NCBI GenBank assembly: GCA_019459325.1
Contig: JAIBFA010000054.1
Coordinates: 23,449-87,448 of the forward strand
Direction of reading: 5' to 3'
Origin: Thiobacillus sp.
Lineage (GTDB): Bacteria > Pseudomonadota > Gammaproteobacteria > Burkholderiales > Thiobacillaceae
Length of the DNA stretch: 64,000 bases
Part shown: positions 45,060 to 54,290 of the stretch, one piece after another
Numbering within the stretch: the first letter of the stretch is position 1
How the letters are laid out: every line of letters starts with the position of its first letter
Notes under the pieces: generated by a model
What the model was told of the DNA's origin: nothing
What the model saw: only the letters and a program-made list of their open reading frames with translations
Database searches by the model: none
Made by a program: the position numbers and the translations under genes

Positions 45060-47309
45060 CTAGAAAGAGAAATCCAGTTCGGCGACCGCGCTGCGGCCCG
45101 GCAGCAGGAAGAAGGAATAGGCGTCTTCATCCAGCAGGTTGTTGATGGCCAGCGATGCCTTCACGTTTTTGGAGAAAGCGTAGCCCGCCTTGGCGTTGAC
45201 CACGGTGTAGGCGTCATAGCTGCCGGGTACGCCTTCGACCACGTCGGTATTTGCCGCGGTGAAGAACACGTGGCTCACGTAGCGCGCGTTCAGCGTGCCG
45301 CTCCAGGGTCCGCGCTGTGCGGTCAGCCCGATGCCGGCGATGTGCTCGGGCGAGTTGGTCAGGCGCTTGCCCACGCTGGAAGGGTCTGCATCGTTTTCCA
45401 GCATCTCCGAATCGATCCAGGCGTAGTTGGCGTCGAGTTCCAGCCATGGGGTCAGGCGAGTCCGGGCCGTGAGCTCGATGCCGCGAACCCGTGCCTCGCC
45501 CGCATTGATGCGTTCGATTAAGTTTACCGGGGTGCGTTTGGTATAAATCAGATCCTTGAGCCGAGTTTCGTGCAAGGTCAGGCCGGCCACGGTTGATTTC
45601 GTGAATCGCCATTCCCCGCCCACTTCCCAGGTCGTTCCGGTCTCGGGTTCGAGATCGGGATTGGCTTGGGCGGTGCAGTTGCCGGCGGAGCCGTCATCGC
45701 GGATGCAGCGTACGGTTGTGGTCGAGTAGAGGTCCAGATTGGGTGGGGCGCGGAAGGAACGCCCGAACGAGGTCCGCAGGGTGGCGGCTTCGACGGGTTT
45801 GTAAACCAGGGAGAGCTTCGGGCTGAGGGCGGAATCGCTGCGGCCAGGGAACGTCGAGGACGTGGTGGTGTTGAAGAAATCCCCCTTGGTTTCCCAGTAA
45901 TCCCAACGCCCGCCGAGATAAGCCTTGAGCGTGTCGGTCAGCGCGATTTCGTCCTGAGCGAACAGCGATATCGTGGTCGAGTTGCCGTTGTAACCATTGT
46001 TCAGGGTTGTTTGGGAATCATCGTCGCGCCAGTTGGAAAGCGTATAGATTTTCTGATTCACCTCGTCGCGGTGGAGCGCAAGCCCCGTCACCCAGAAGTG
46101 CCGCTCGCCCATCGGGAAGCTCAGTTGGATGCTGCCGTCGAGGCCGGAATTGGGCGTGTCGGTGAGCGTTCCCGGCCCGCCTTCAAAACTTGGCGACGTG
46201 GGGCTGGCGGCGGTGAAACTGTATTCGCGAACGATTTTGGCGAGGTCGATCTTGAGCAGTTTGTCAGTGCCGATCCTGCCTTCATAGCCAGCGAAATAGC
46301 GGGTGGCCGATTCATGGAGCGGCGAGTTGTTGAGAAAATCGAATAACGACAGATTGACCCGCTGGCCGTCGATATCGAGATTTCCGCTTGATACCGGCGT
46401 TCCCGCGGCGTTCCGCAGATAGGTATTGAAGGGGGTGTAGTCCTGCTCGGTTTCCTGCCAGCTCACGCCACCAAAGACCTTGTCGCGGGCGTCGAGCTTG
46501 TAGGACAGCTTGAGCGTGGCATGGGCCGACGTCCAGGGCGTCGTGCCCTTGTCGCCCACGAGATAGGCAGGCGTGCCGTCACGCGAGGTGGTGGCCTGCC
46601 AGCCGGTGACGGGGATGGCTCCCGGACCCGCGACGGGTGTCTTGACGACGAACTCGTTCACATAGCTGTCGCGCTTCTGATACCCCACGCCGGCGACGAT
46701 GCCCAGGCCGCTCTCCAGCGTATCGCGGAAATAGACGCTGCCGTCCTCGCCGCTCAGATCATTCCAGCCCTTTTTCAGCTTGACGCTGAACTCGCGCTTG
46801 TCCGGCTGTTTGGTGATGATGTTGATGACACCGCCGATGGCATTGCTGCCGTAGAGCGACGAGAACGCGCCGGGGACGACCTCGATGCGCTCGATGTCAT
46901 CGGTGAAGGGAATGCGCCAGTTCACCTTGCCGGAGCTGGCGTCCTGGATTGGCTGGCCGTCGAGCAGGATCAGGGTTCTGCTCTGGTCGATACCCCGCAG
47001 CGACATGCCGCTCGTTCCGGAGGTGCCTTGCGACGGGCCGAATGCGCCATTCTGCAGATACAGGCTGGGCACCTGATCGAGCGCATCGCCCAGGCGCGAA
47101 ACATTCTTTGACTCGATTTTCTTTTCATCGACAACGCTCACGGCAGCCGGCGCATCGGCCAGCGACTGCGCCGACCGGGTTGCCGTAACGACCATGACGT
47201 CCAACTCGACCGGGGCGCTGCTCTCGGTGATTTCGGCTGCGTGGAGGGGCGCCGCCATGCAGGCGGAGACCATTAGAATCCTGCCTGCTGTCTTGATCAG
47301 CTGATCCAT
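45060..47309 (-). CDS. TonB-dependent receptor of the denitrification block
   Basis: This is a 749-residue outer-membrane receptor. A signal peptide at 1-24 is followed by the plug at about 35-160 (MVVTATRSAQSLADAPAAVSVV broken into its TonB-box-like and plug strands, then RTLILLDGQPI and RIEVVPGAFSSLYGSNAIGGVINI in family order), then a 22-strand barrel ending FSF. The start at 47309 follows GGGAGC and opens the signal peptide; the longer frame lies upstream of the ribosome binding site. It differs from the two receptors at 3.2-7.1 kb. Its ligand is unknown; co-transcription with nnrS suggests a link to NO-related metal need. Confidence 0.88.
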   Translation of the reverse strand: MDQLIKTAGRILMVSACMAAPLHAAEITESSAPVELDVMVVTATRSAQSLADAPAAVSVVDEKKIESKNVSRLGDALDQVPSLYLQNGAFGPSQGTSGTSGMSLRGIDQSRTLILLDGQPIQDASSGKVNWRIPFTDDIERIEVVPGAFSSLYGSNAIGGVINIITKQPDKREFSVKLKKGWNDLSGEDGSVYFRDTLESGLGIVAGVGYQKRDSYVNEFVVKTPVAGPGAIPVTGWQATTSRDGTPAYLVGDKGTTPWTSAHATLKLSYKLDARDKVFGGVSWQETEQDYTPFNTYLRNAAGTPVSSGNLDIDGQRVNLSLFDFLNNSPLHESATRYFAGYEGRIGTDKLLKIDLAKIVREYSFTAASPTSPSFEGGPGTLTDTPNSGLDGSIQLSFPMGERHFWVTGLALHRDEVNQKIYTLSNWRDDDSQTTLNNGYNGNSTTISLFAQDEIALTDTLKAYLGGRWDYWETKGDFFNTTTSSTFPGRSDSALSPKLSLVYKPVEAATLRTSFGRSFRAPPNLDLYSTTTVRCIRDDGSAGNCTAQANPDLEPETGTTWEVGGEWRFTKSTVAGLTLHETRLKDLIYTKRTPVNLIERINAGEARVRGIELTARTRLTPWLELDANYAWIDSEMLENDADPSSVGKRLTNSPEHIAGIGLTAQRGPWSGTLNARYVSHVFFTAANTDVVEGVPGSYDAYTVVNAKAGYAFSKNVKASLAINNLLDEDAYSFFLLPGRSAVAELDFSF

Positions 47310-47360
47310 TTTTATTGCTCCCTGGACTTCAATGTGCCGTTGGTCTTGATTCCACTGCGC

Positions 47361-47385
47361 CAATAATAAGAGCGAGCTTGCTCGC
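47361..47385 (-). terminator. Terminator hairpin after nirN
   Basis: GCGAGC (47372-47377) and GCTCGC (47380-47385) form a tight stem with a 2-base turn. On the minus strand it is followed by TCTTATTATT. It lies 12 bp after the nirN stop and so separates the nir genes from the receptor-nnrS pair. Confidence 0.55.
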
Positions 47386-47397
47386 CCAGAAGGAAGT

Positions 47398-48984
47398 TCA
47401 ATGGCTGGTTCCCTCCGACAGCCGGGTCTTGTTCCACACATTGTATTTGCCGACCGGGCGCTTCATCGGCAGGCGCTTGATCTCCTTCAGCGATTTCGCG
47501 TCGTAGACGATCAGCGCGCCGTCCATTTCCCACAGCGACACCAGCGCGTATTTACCGTAGCGGTCGAATTCCACATGCATCGTGGTCTTGCCGGGTTCCG
47601 GGCGCAGCGTGGCGACGATTTCCAGGCTCTGCTTGTCGATGACGTGCATGGCGTCCTTGTTCGGTCCGCTGAACACGTCGGCCCAGACATAGGCTGAATT
47701 TTCGTGCCCGCGCAGGAAGAAGCCGGGGCCGAGGGTGGGGAGGGTCTTGAGGGTCTTCCAGGTTTTCATGTCGATCACCGAGATCAGGCCGTCCTTCAGA
47801 TTGGGCGTAGCCATCACGCGATGCGTTTTGCCTGCCGCATCCTGCCAGTCCCAAGTGATGCCGGAGCCCAGATGCGGCATGCCGGCCAGGTCCAGATCGG
47901 CGATCTTGCGGCCGGCGCCGAGGTGGATGACCTGGCCTTTCGGACTGCTGCGCGAGGCGCCGAGAATGTAATCGTAATTCTGGTCGAAGAAGAAATCGTC
48001 GAGCGTGTCGTCCAGCACGATTTGCCGCACCGGCAGCGGGCCGGGCTCGGCGATGGCTTCCTTGAACTGATAGTCGTGCACCAGACCCTTGTAGACCGGG
48101 CGACCGTCGTAGGGGATTTCCCAGACTTCCGGAATGTCCTTCAGCGCGGCGATGAAGCTGTTGCGCGGGCGGGCGTCGTAGACGGCGGAAACGCGCGAGG
48201 TTTTGCCGCTCTTGCCGACCACCGGGATCAGCTTGATCAGCGACAGATCCTTGCCATCCAGCGCCACCAGACTATGCGGCAGGTAGTTGGCGACCATGAC
48301 CACCTTGCCGTCGGAGGAGACGGCCAGGTTGCGGGTGTTGAGGCCGGCGCGCGTTTCGGCGACCACCTTCAGGTTCCACAGGTCGAATTTGGTGATCCAG
48401 CCATCGCGGCTGGCCCAGTAGACGAAGCGGCCGTCGGGTGTGAACTTGGGGCCGCCGTGCAGCGCGTAGCGGGTGGCGAAGCGGGCGATCGGCTCCATCA
48501 CATCGCCGTCCAGCACCGTGATGTGATGATCGCCGTGTTCGACGACCAGGGTCAGATTCATCGGGTCGGCCTTGAACACCGGTTTGGCGGGCAGGTCGAC
48601 GCCATCAGGATTGACGATGCGGGAGGCGCGGATGTCGCTGGCGTCCCACTGCGGCGGCAGCTTGGGCGGCGTATAGATCCACTCCGCCAGCGCCTCGATC
48701 TCGTCGAGCTGCAGCAGGGTCTTGAATGCCGGCATCTGCGTCGCCGGCAGGCCGTCGGCGATGGCCCGGGCGGCGTCCGGCTGCTTCAGCCGCGCGAGCG
48801 AATCCGGCAGCAAGGCCGGTCCCATGCCGCCCAGCCGGTTGGGCGCGTGGCAGGACAGGCAATGGGTTTGGTAGAGTTTTTCCGCGTCAGGGGCGGCGTG
48901 GGCCAGGCCTACAGCGAACAACACCCCCAGCGCGGAGAGTGCGCGGTGCGCGCGGCGCCCCTTACCCGACAAGGTCAAGGGCAA
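47398..48984 (-). CDS. nirN: NirN-like c-type cytochrome with heme-d1-binding propeller
   Basis: This is a 528-residue exported protein. A signal peptide (about 1-30) is followed by a cytochrome c domain with CLSCH (C42, C45, H46) and then an eight-bladed propeller of the cytochrome cd1 type (VVEHGDHHITVLDG, GGPKFTPDGRFVYWASRDGW). NirN makes the last double bond of heme d1 and hands the cofactor to NirS. It differs from NirS in its weaker conservation of active-site His and its place downstream. The start is a TTG at 48984 (TTG-CCC-TTG); either TTG is possible. It overlaps the preceding small gene by 10 bp. Confidence 0.8.
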   Translation of the reverse strand: MPLTLSGKGRRAHRALSALGVLFAVGLAHAAPDAEKLYQTHCLSCHAPNRLGGMGPALLPDSLARLKQPDAARAIADGLPATQMPAFKTLLQLDEIEALAEWIYTPPKLPPQWDASDIRASRIVNPDGVDLPAKPVFKADPMNLTLVVEHGDHHITVLDGDVMEPIARFATRYALHGGPKFTPDGRFVYWASRDGWITKFDLWNLKVVAETRAGLNTRNLAVSSDGKVVMVANYLPHSLVALDGKDLSLIKLIPVVGKSGKTSRVSAVYDARPRNSFIAALKDIPEVWEIPYDGRPVYKGLVHDYQFKEAIAEPGPLPVRQIVLDDTLDDFFFDQNYDYILGASRSSPKGQVIHLGAGRKIADLDLAGMPHLGSGITWDWQDAAGKTHRVMATPNLKDGLISVIDMKTWKTLKTLPTLGPGFFLRGHENSAYVWADVFSGPNKDAMHVIDKQSLEIVATLRPEPGKTTMHVEFDRYGKYALVSLWEMDGALIVYDAKSLKEIKRLPMKRPVGKYNVWNKTRLSEGTSH

Positions 48985-49196
48985 GCCCCGATAAGCTGGC
49001 GTTCGGACGAGGGCGCGTGCGCAGGCACATCAGCCAGCGCCGGATTGACCATCGCAATCAGCGCCAGCATGGCAACGGCGAATGTTGCGATGACGCCGAG
49101 ATCAAGCAGAAACGAAAGCAATGGCCGGGGGCTGGATTCGGCGTCAATTGAAGCTTCGCCAGTCGAAATGCCGGTGCCGCGAGAATGCCGTTGCAT
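48975..49196 (-). CDS. Small single-TM protein between nirS and nirN
   Basis: This is a 73-residue protein with AAAGGA 8 bases before the ATG at 49196. A hydrophilic N-terminus (residues 1-27) is followed by a TM helix at about 28-50 (LLSFLLDLGVIATFAVAMLALI) and a short Pro/Ser tail with one Cys (LIGACP). It is probably an inner-membrane peptide. No family was recognised. It overlaps the nirN start and so is translationally coupled to it. A role in NirS/NirN maturation is only a guess from position. Confidence 0.6.
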   Translation of the reverse strand: MQRHSRGTGISTGEASIDAESSPRPLLSFLLDLGVIATFAVAMLALIAMVNPALADVPAHAPSSERQLIGACP

Positions 49197-49210
49197 AGCT
49201 GATTTCCTTT

Positions 49211-49273
49211 CGGGTTTGCGCGCAGTCCTGGTGCTGGGCGGCGCGCAAACCCGCCCGGCCATAGCCGGGCGGG
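49211..49273 (-). terminator. Two mutually exclusive hairpins between nirS and the 73-residue gene
   Basis: CGGGTTTGCGCGC (49211-49223) pairs with GCGCGCAAACCCG (49241-49253). A second stem, CCCGCCCGGC (49250-49259) with GCCGGGCGGG (49264-49273), shares bases 49250-49253 with it, so both cannot be fully formed at once. The second is directly after the nirS stop and is a terminator-like hairpin with a short T3. Confidence 0.55.
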
Positions 49274-49282
49274 GCACTACTT

Positions 49283-51076
<1,794 letters not shown>

Positions 51077-52522
51077 TTAGTCAATCTGAACCAACGCTTG
51101 CGCGGGACGCGTTTCGCGTTTGCCGATGGTGAGCAGATCCCACACCAGCAGTACGAAGCCCGCGGCAAATATCCAGCCACCGATCTGACGCCACTTCATG
51201 CCCTGCACGAACCACGGATGCGCCTGGGCGGTGAAGTAAGCCACCCAATCGGAACCGCCGATGGCGCGCTCGATGTGCGACTGCTCGTAGCCCGAGATCA
51301 GCAGGGCCATGGTCATGGCGAGCATACCGATATGCAGCAGGGCCAGCGCCCATTTCCACTTCCAGGCTCCCCCGGCAATGTTGCCGCTCATGTACACGTT
51401 TCCACGCCATTTCTGGACCGCGATATAGAAGAACGCGATGACCATGGTGACGTAGGCACCGAAGAAGGCGAAGTGGCCATGCGAAGCGGTCCACTGGGTG
51501 CCGTGGGTGTACAGGTTGATCTGCGGCAGGGTGTGCATGAAACCCCATACACCGGCGCCGAAGAAGTTGCCGAAGGCTTGCGCAATGATCCAGGCCAGGG
51601 CGGGGTGGTTGGTGCTCTTCAGCTTGTGATGGCCGGCGTCAAACACCGCATGCACCACCATGGCAACCAGCGGAACGGGTTCCAGCGCTGAGAAGAAGCC
51701 ACCGATGGCGAACCAGTACTCCGGTGTGCCGATCCAGAAATAGTGATGGCCGAGGCCGAGAATGCCGGAGCCGAACATCAGCGCGACTTCGATGTACAGC
51801 CAGGTCTCGACGATCTTGCGGCGCACACCCAGGGTCTTCATCAGACCGTAGGCCATCAGACAGCCGACCAGCACTTCCCAGGTCGCTTCCACCCAAAGGT
51901 GGATCACCCACCACCACCAGTGTTGGTCCATGGAGATGTTGGGGGTGAACCACATGCCCGCCAGGTAGATGCCCGCCAAGGCGACCAGGTCGAGCACCAG
52001 CACGCCGCCGACACCGGTGAAACGGCCTTTGGTGAAGGTCGCGGCAACGTTGTAGAAGAACACCAGTACGCAAACGACGATGCCGATATCCGCCCAGCGT
52101 GGCGCTTCGATGTATTCACGTCCCTCGTTGATCAGCCAGATCGAGGTATGCGTGCCATCGCCGATCTGAATCAGCAGATAGACCAGCACCACGACGACGA
52201 CGGCCAGCGTTAGTATCCAGAAGCCCAGGTTACCCAGTTTCAATCCGACGACAGGGACACCAGACTCATCCTCGAGCAGCCAGTACGACGAGCCGATAAA
52301 GCCGAACAACAGCCAGACGACCATCGCATTGATGTGCACCATGCGGTTGACGGAAAAGTCCAGGACGCCGAACAGGAGGTCCGGGTACAGGAATTGCAGA
52401 CCGGCCAGCAGGCCGAACAGGACTTGTGCACCGAAGAGCACTACGGCGACAGAGAAGTACTTCAACCCTAGTTTCTGGCCACCGTTCAAATTGGAGCTAT
52501 CGAGTTTTCCTATTACAGCCAT
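51077..52522 (-). CDS. norB: Nitric oxide reductase large subunit
   Basis: This is a 481-residue 12-TM subunit holding heme b, heme b3 and FeB. It reduces two NO to N2O. The characteristic HINAMVVWLLFGFIG, VEATWEVLVGCLMAYGL and GLGHHYFWIGTP segments are present, as are the later GVWGFMHTLPQ and ASHGHFAFFGAY blocks with further heme/FeB His. The Glu of VEATWE is the FeB-site Glu of cNOR. The start at 52522 follows AGGAG. There is no N-terminal quinol-oxidase extension, so this is cNOR paired with NorC. Confidence 0.93.
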   Translation of the reverse strand: MAVIGKLDSSNLNGGQKLGLKYFSVAVVLFGAQVLFGLLAGLQFLYPDLLFGVLDFSVNRMVHINAMVVWLLFGFIGSSYWLLEDESGVPVVGLKLGNLGFWILTLAVVVVVLVYLLIQIGDGTHTSIWLINEGREYIEAPRWADIGIVVCVLVFFYNVAATFTKGRFTGVGGVLVLDLVALAGIYLAGMWFTPNISMDQHWWWWVIHLWVEATWEVLVGCLMAYGLMKTLGVRRKIVETWLYIEVALMFGSGILGLGHHYFWIGTPEYWFAIGGFFSALEPVPLVAMVVHAVFDAGHHKLKSTNHPALAWIIAQAFGNFFGAGVWGFMHTLPQINLYTHGTQWTASHGHFAFFGAYVTMVIAFFYIAVQKWRGNVYMSGNIAGGAWKWKWALALLHIGMLAMTMALLISGYEQSHIERAIGGSDWVAYFTAQAHPWFVQGMKWRQIGGWIFAAGFVLLVWDLLTIGKRETRPAQALVQID

Positions 52523-52523
52523 C

Positions 52524-53117
52524 TCAATTCTCCTGATCAATGGAAACGAAGTTGGCCGGGAAACCGTTGGTGTCGATCGATGACATCCACTTCAGGAAGG
52601 CGATCGTCGCGCGCGCCTCTTCTTCGGTAATGTTCAGGTTCGGCATCCTGCGACCCAGACCGTTGTGCAGGCGATCCTGCGGGTTCATGAGGAAGTCCAC
52701 CATTTCCTGCTCGCGGATGTCCTTGGAACCCCAGGATTGATCGAGCCAGGACTTGGTGAGATCGGGGGCGTAGTAGGCGCCGTTGCCGAGCAGGGTGTGG
52801 CAGTTCATGCAGTTTTTCGCCTGGGTGGTGAGCTTGCCCCGGGTGACCAGGGCCTGCGCTTCCTCCTCGGTCAGCTTCTGGCCGAACAGCGGTTCCTCGA
52901 CGCCAATTACCGGAACCTGCATGTTGCGGCTCTCGTCGAACTCATAGGTGATCCGGTGGTTGATCACCGAGTAGCCGGGCACCCGCTTGCCGCCCGCCGT
53001 GATCTGACTCACCGTATCGAAGGTCAGGAAAATTAGAACAAGAAATGAGCCTGCCGTGATCCAGATGGCATTTTTCCGCCAAAAGGATTCGGATGCCCAC
53101 CATATTTCTTTTGACAT
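52524..53117 (-). CDS. norC: Nitric oxide reductase cytochrome c subunit, long variant
   Basis: This is a 197-residue membrane-anchored cytochrome c that feeds electrons to NorB. The TM anchor lies at about 17-34, and the heme motif CMNCH is at C103/C106/H107 with NGAYYAPDLTK after it. The start is the second ATG (53117), at 7-base spacing from AAGGGGG; the first ATG at 53123 abuts it. Typical NorC is near 150 aa with its heme motif near residue 60; here about 40 extra residues (GYSVINHRITYEFDE...IGVEEPLFGQ) lie between anchor and heme. Confidence 0.9.
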   Translation of the reverse strand: MSKEIWWASESFWRKNAIWITAGSFLVLIFLTFDTVSQITAGGKRVPGYSVINHRITYEFDESRNMQVPVIGVEEPLFGQKLTEEEAQALVTRGKLTTQAKNCMNCHTLLGNGAYYAPDLTKSWLDQSWGSKDIREQEMVDFLMNPQDRLHNGLGRRMPNLNITEEEARATIAFLKWMSSIDTNGFPANFVSIDQEN

Positions 53118-53119
53118 GG

Positions 53120-53485
53120 TCATACCCCCCTTGATTTAACAACAGTTGAAAAAGCTTTGACCGACGCGGCCTCGTCGGCCAATTCGTCCTGATGCGTCCC
53201 GACACACAAATGCCAGATGGCATGGGGGGCGAGCAGATACCCGATGAGCATGAGGACGACGATGACGGTCCAGAAACCGGTATTGAAGAGGTTGGCGGTA
53301 TAAGCCAGCGTCATGACCGAGACGAACAGGCCAAGATAAGAGAGGTAGGCCAGTTGCATGAAACCAGGACGGCTCTTGATGCGTCCCCAGGCGAACAGCA
53401 GGGCATACAGGCCGCCGGTCATGATCACCATGGCGGCAGAGAAAAAAGTGAGAAAGAAGTCTTTCAACGCAACAGGTTCGATCAT
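53120..53485 (-). CDS. Three-TM protein preceding norC
   Basis: This is a 121-residue integral membrane protein with three predicted TM helices at about 8-28, 45-65 and 70-90, and a hydrophilic C-terminal tail. AAGGAG lies 7 bases before the ATG. The gap to norC is 2 bp, and the norC ribosome binding site lies inside the end of this gene, so it is coupled to norCB. It is not NorE, NorQ or NorD, and I do not recognise it. The FHLCVGTHQDE-like end (WHLCVGTHQDELADE) holds the only Cys. Confidence 0.7.
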   Translation of the reverse strand: MIEPVALKDFFLTFFSAAMVIMTGGLYALLFAWGRIKSRPGFMQLAYLSYLGLFVSVMTLAYTANLFNTGFWTVIVVLMLIGYLLAPHAIWHLCVGTHQDELADEAASVKAFSTVVKSRGV

Positions 53486-53675
53486 TTGTTGTCTCCTTCG
53501 TACAGCGTTTTTCGGTACTTCTGTGGCCAGGTGTGATGTGGCCTTCGTGCAAGCTCAAGTAAGGCTGTATAGACTTTAAAGAGCCCCGATGCGAAGGACG
53601 CGCACACGGAAACCCCGTTGGTCCGCTTCAGAAGCCCTTTGGCTTTCGCGTTTCCTCACACCGGCGAGAAGCCCG

Positions 53676-53783
53676 CTACACGATCTTGAACAGATAGAGC
53701 ATTCCGAAATGGAAAACGATGAAGACCAGCACGGTGATGAACACGGCGGTGTTTTCGCTTTTATCAAAGATTTTTTGGAACAT
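53676..53783 (-). CDS. 35-residue single-TM membrane peptide
   Basis: This short open frame has AAGGAG with 7-base spacing before its ATG, a strong start signal. The product is basic at the N-terminus (MFQKIFDKSENTA), then one TM helix (VFITVLVFIVFHFGMLYLF) and ends KIV. Such peptides often belong to respiratory complexes. It lies 74 bp after the DsrC-like gene and 190 bp before the 3-TM gene. It is too short for confident family assignment. Confidence 0.55.
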   Translation of the reverse strand: MFQKIFDKSENTAVFITVLVFIVFHFGMLYLFKIV

Positions 53784-53857
53784 GGATGCTCTCCTTTTGC
53801 GTGGGATCGTACGGTTGAGTAAATCAGGCTTGATCGGCCGAATCGAGAGGGGCCCGA

Positions 53858-54178
53858 TCAGCCCGTGCTCCAGGCCCGCGGCCGCCGCATGCCGGCAATC
53901 TTGCAGGCCTGCTTCACGTAGCCGTAGGGAAACAGCTCGAACAGCTTTTTCTGCGCATCGCGCCCGAAACGCTCGCCAAGGTGCTTGATGACGAAGCGGG
54001 CGTCGGCTGCGACCTGGTGTTCTTCGTAATAGTCGCGCATGAAGCGGATGCAATCCCAATGGTCGTCGTTCAACACGATATTTTCTTCCTGTGCCAAGTC
54101 GCGGGCCACGTCTTCGTTCCAGTTGCCGGGTTCGATCAGATAGCCTTCGGCATCACGTTCGGTTAATTCGACAGCCAT
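53858..54178 (-). CDS. DsrC/TusE-family protein lacking the C-terminal cysteine
   Basis: This 106-residue protein keeps the DsrC/TusE fold: GYLIEPGNWNEDVARDLA, HWDCIRFMRDYYEEH and YGYVKQACKIAGM. DsrC proper has two redox cysteines: one in KQACKIAG (here C92) and one as the penultimate residue. Here the tail reads RRPRAWSTG, so the terminal Cys is missing; TusE keeps the terminal one, so it is not TusE either. It most resembles DsrC paralogues without sulfur-carrier competence. The terminal codon was checked on the sequence (TGA at 53858-53860). Confidence 0.85.
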   Translation of the reverse strand: MAVELTERDAEGYLIEPGNWNEDVARDLAQEENIVLNDDHWDCIRFMRDYYEEHQVAADARFVIKHLGERFGRDAQKKLFELFPYGYVKQACKIAGMRRPRAWSTG

Positions 54179-54210
54179 GGTTCAGGTCCCTCCATCATTT
54201 CCTATTTAAA

Positions 54211-54237
54211 GATAATGATGTATTTGATATGCATATT
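54211..54237 (-). promoter_or_regulatory. AT-rich promoter region with FNR-like half-site
   Basis: TTGAT-ATGC-ATATT at 54224-54237 keeps one perfect half of the FNR/DNR box (TTGAT-N4-ATCAA); the other half is degenerate. A GATAATGAT run at 54211-54219 resembles half of a Fur box. Both sit in the 112-bp gap before the DsrC-like gene, the only strongly AT-rich stretch of the block. Confidence 0.35.
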
Positions 54238-54290
54238 TAGACTATTTTTTCACGGCGCGCAAGAGGCGGCTAAACAAATTTGCACTCGAA

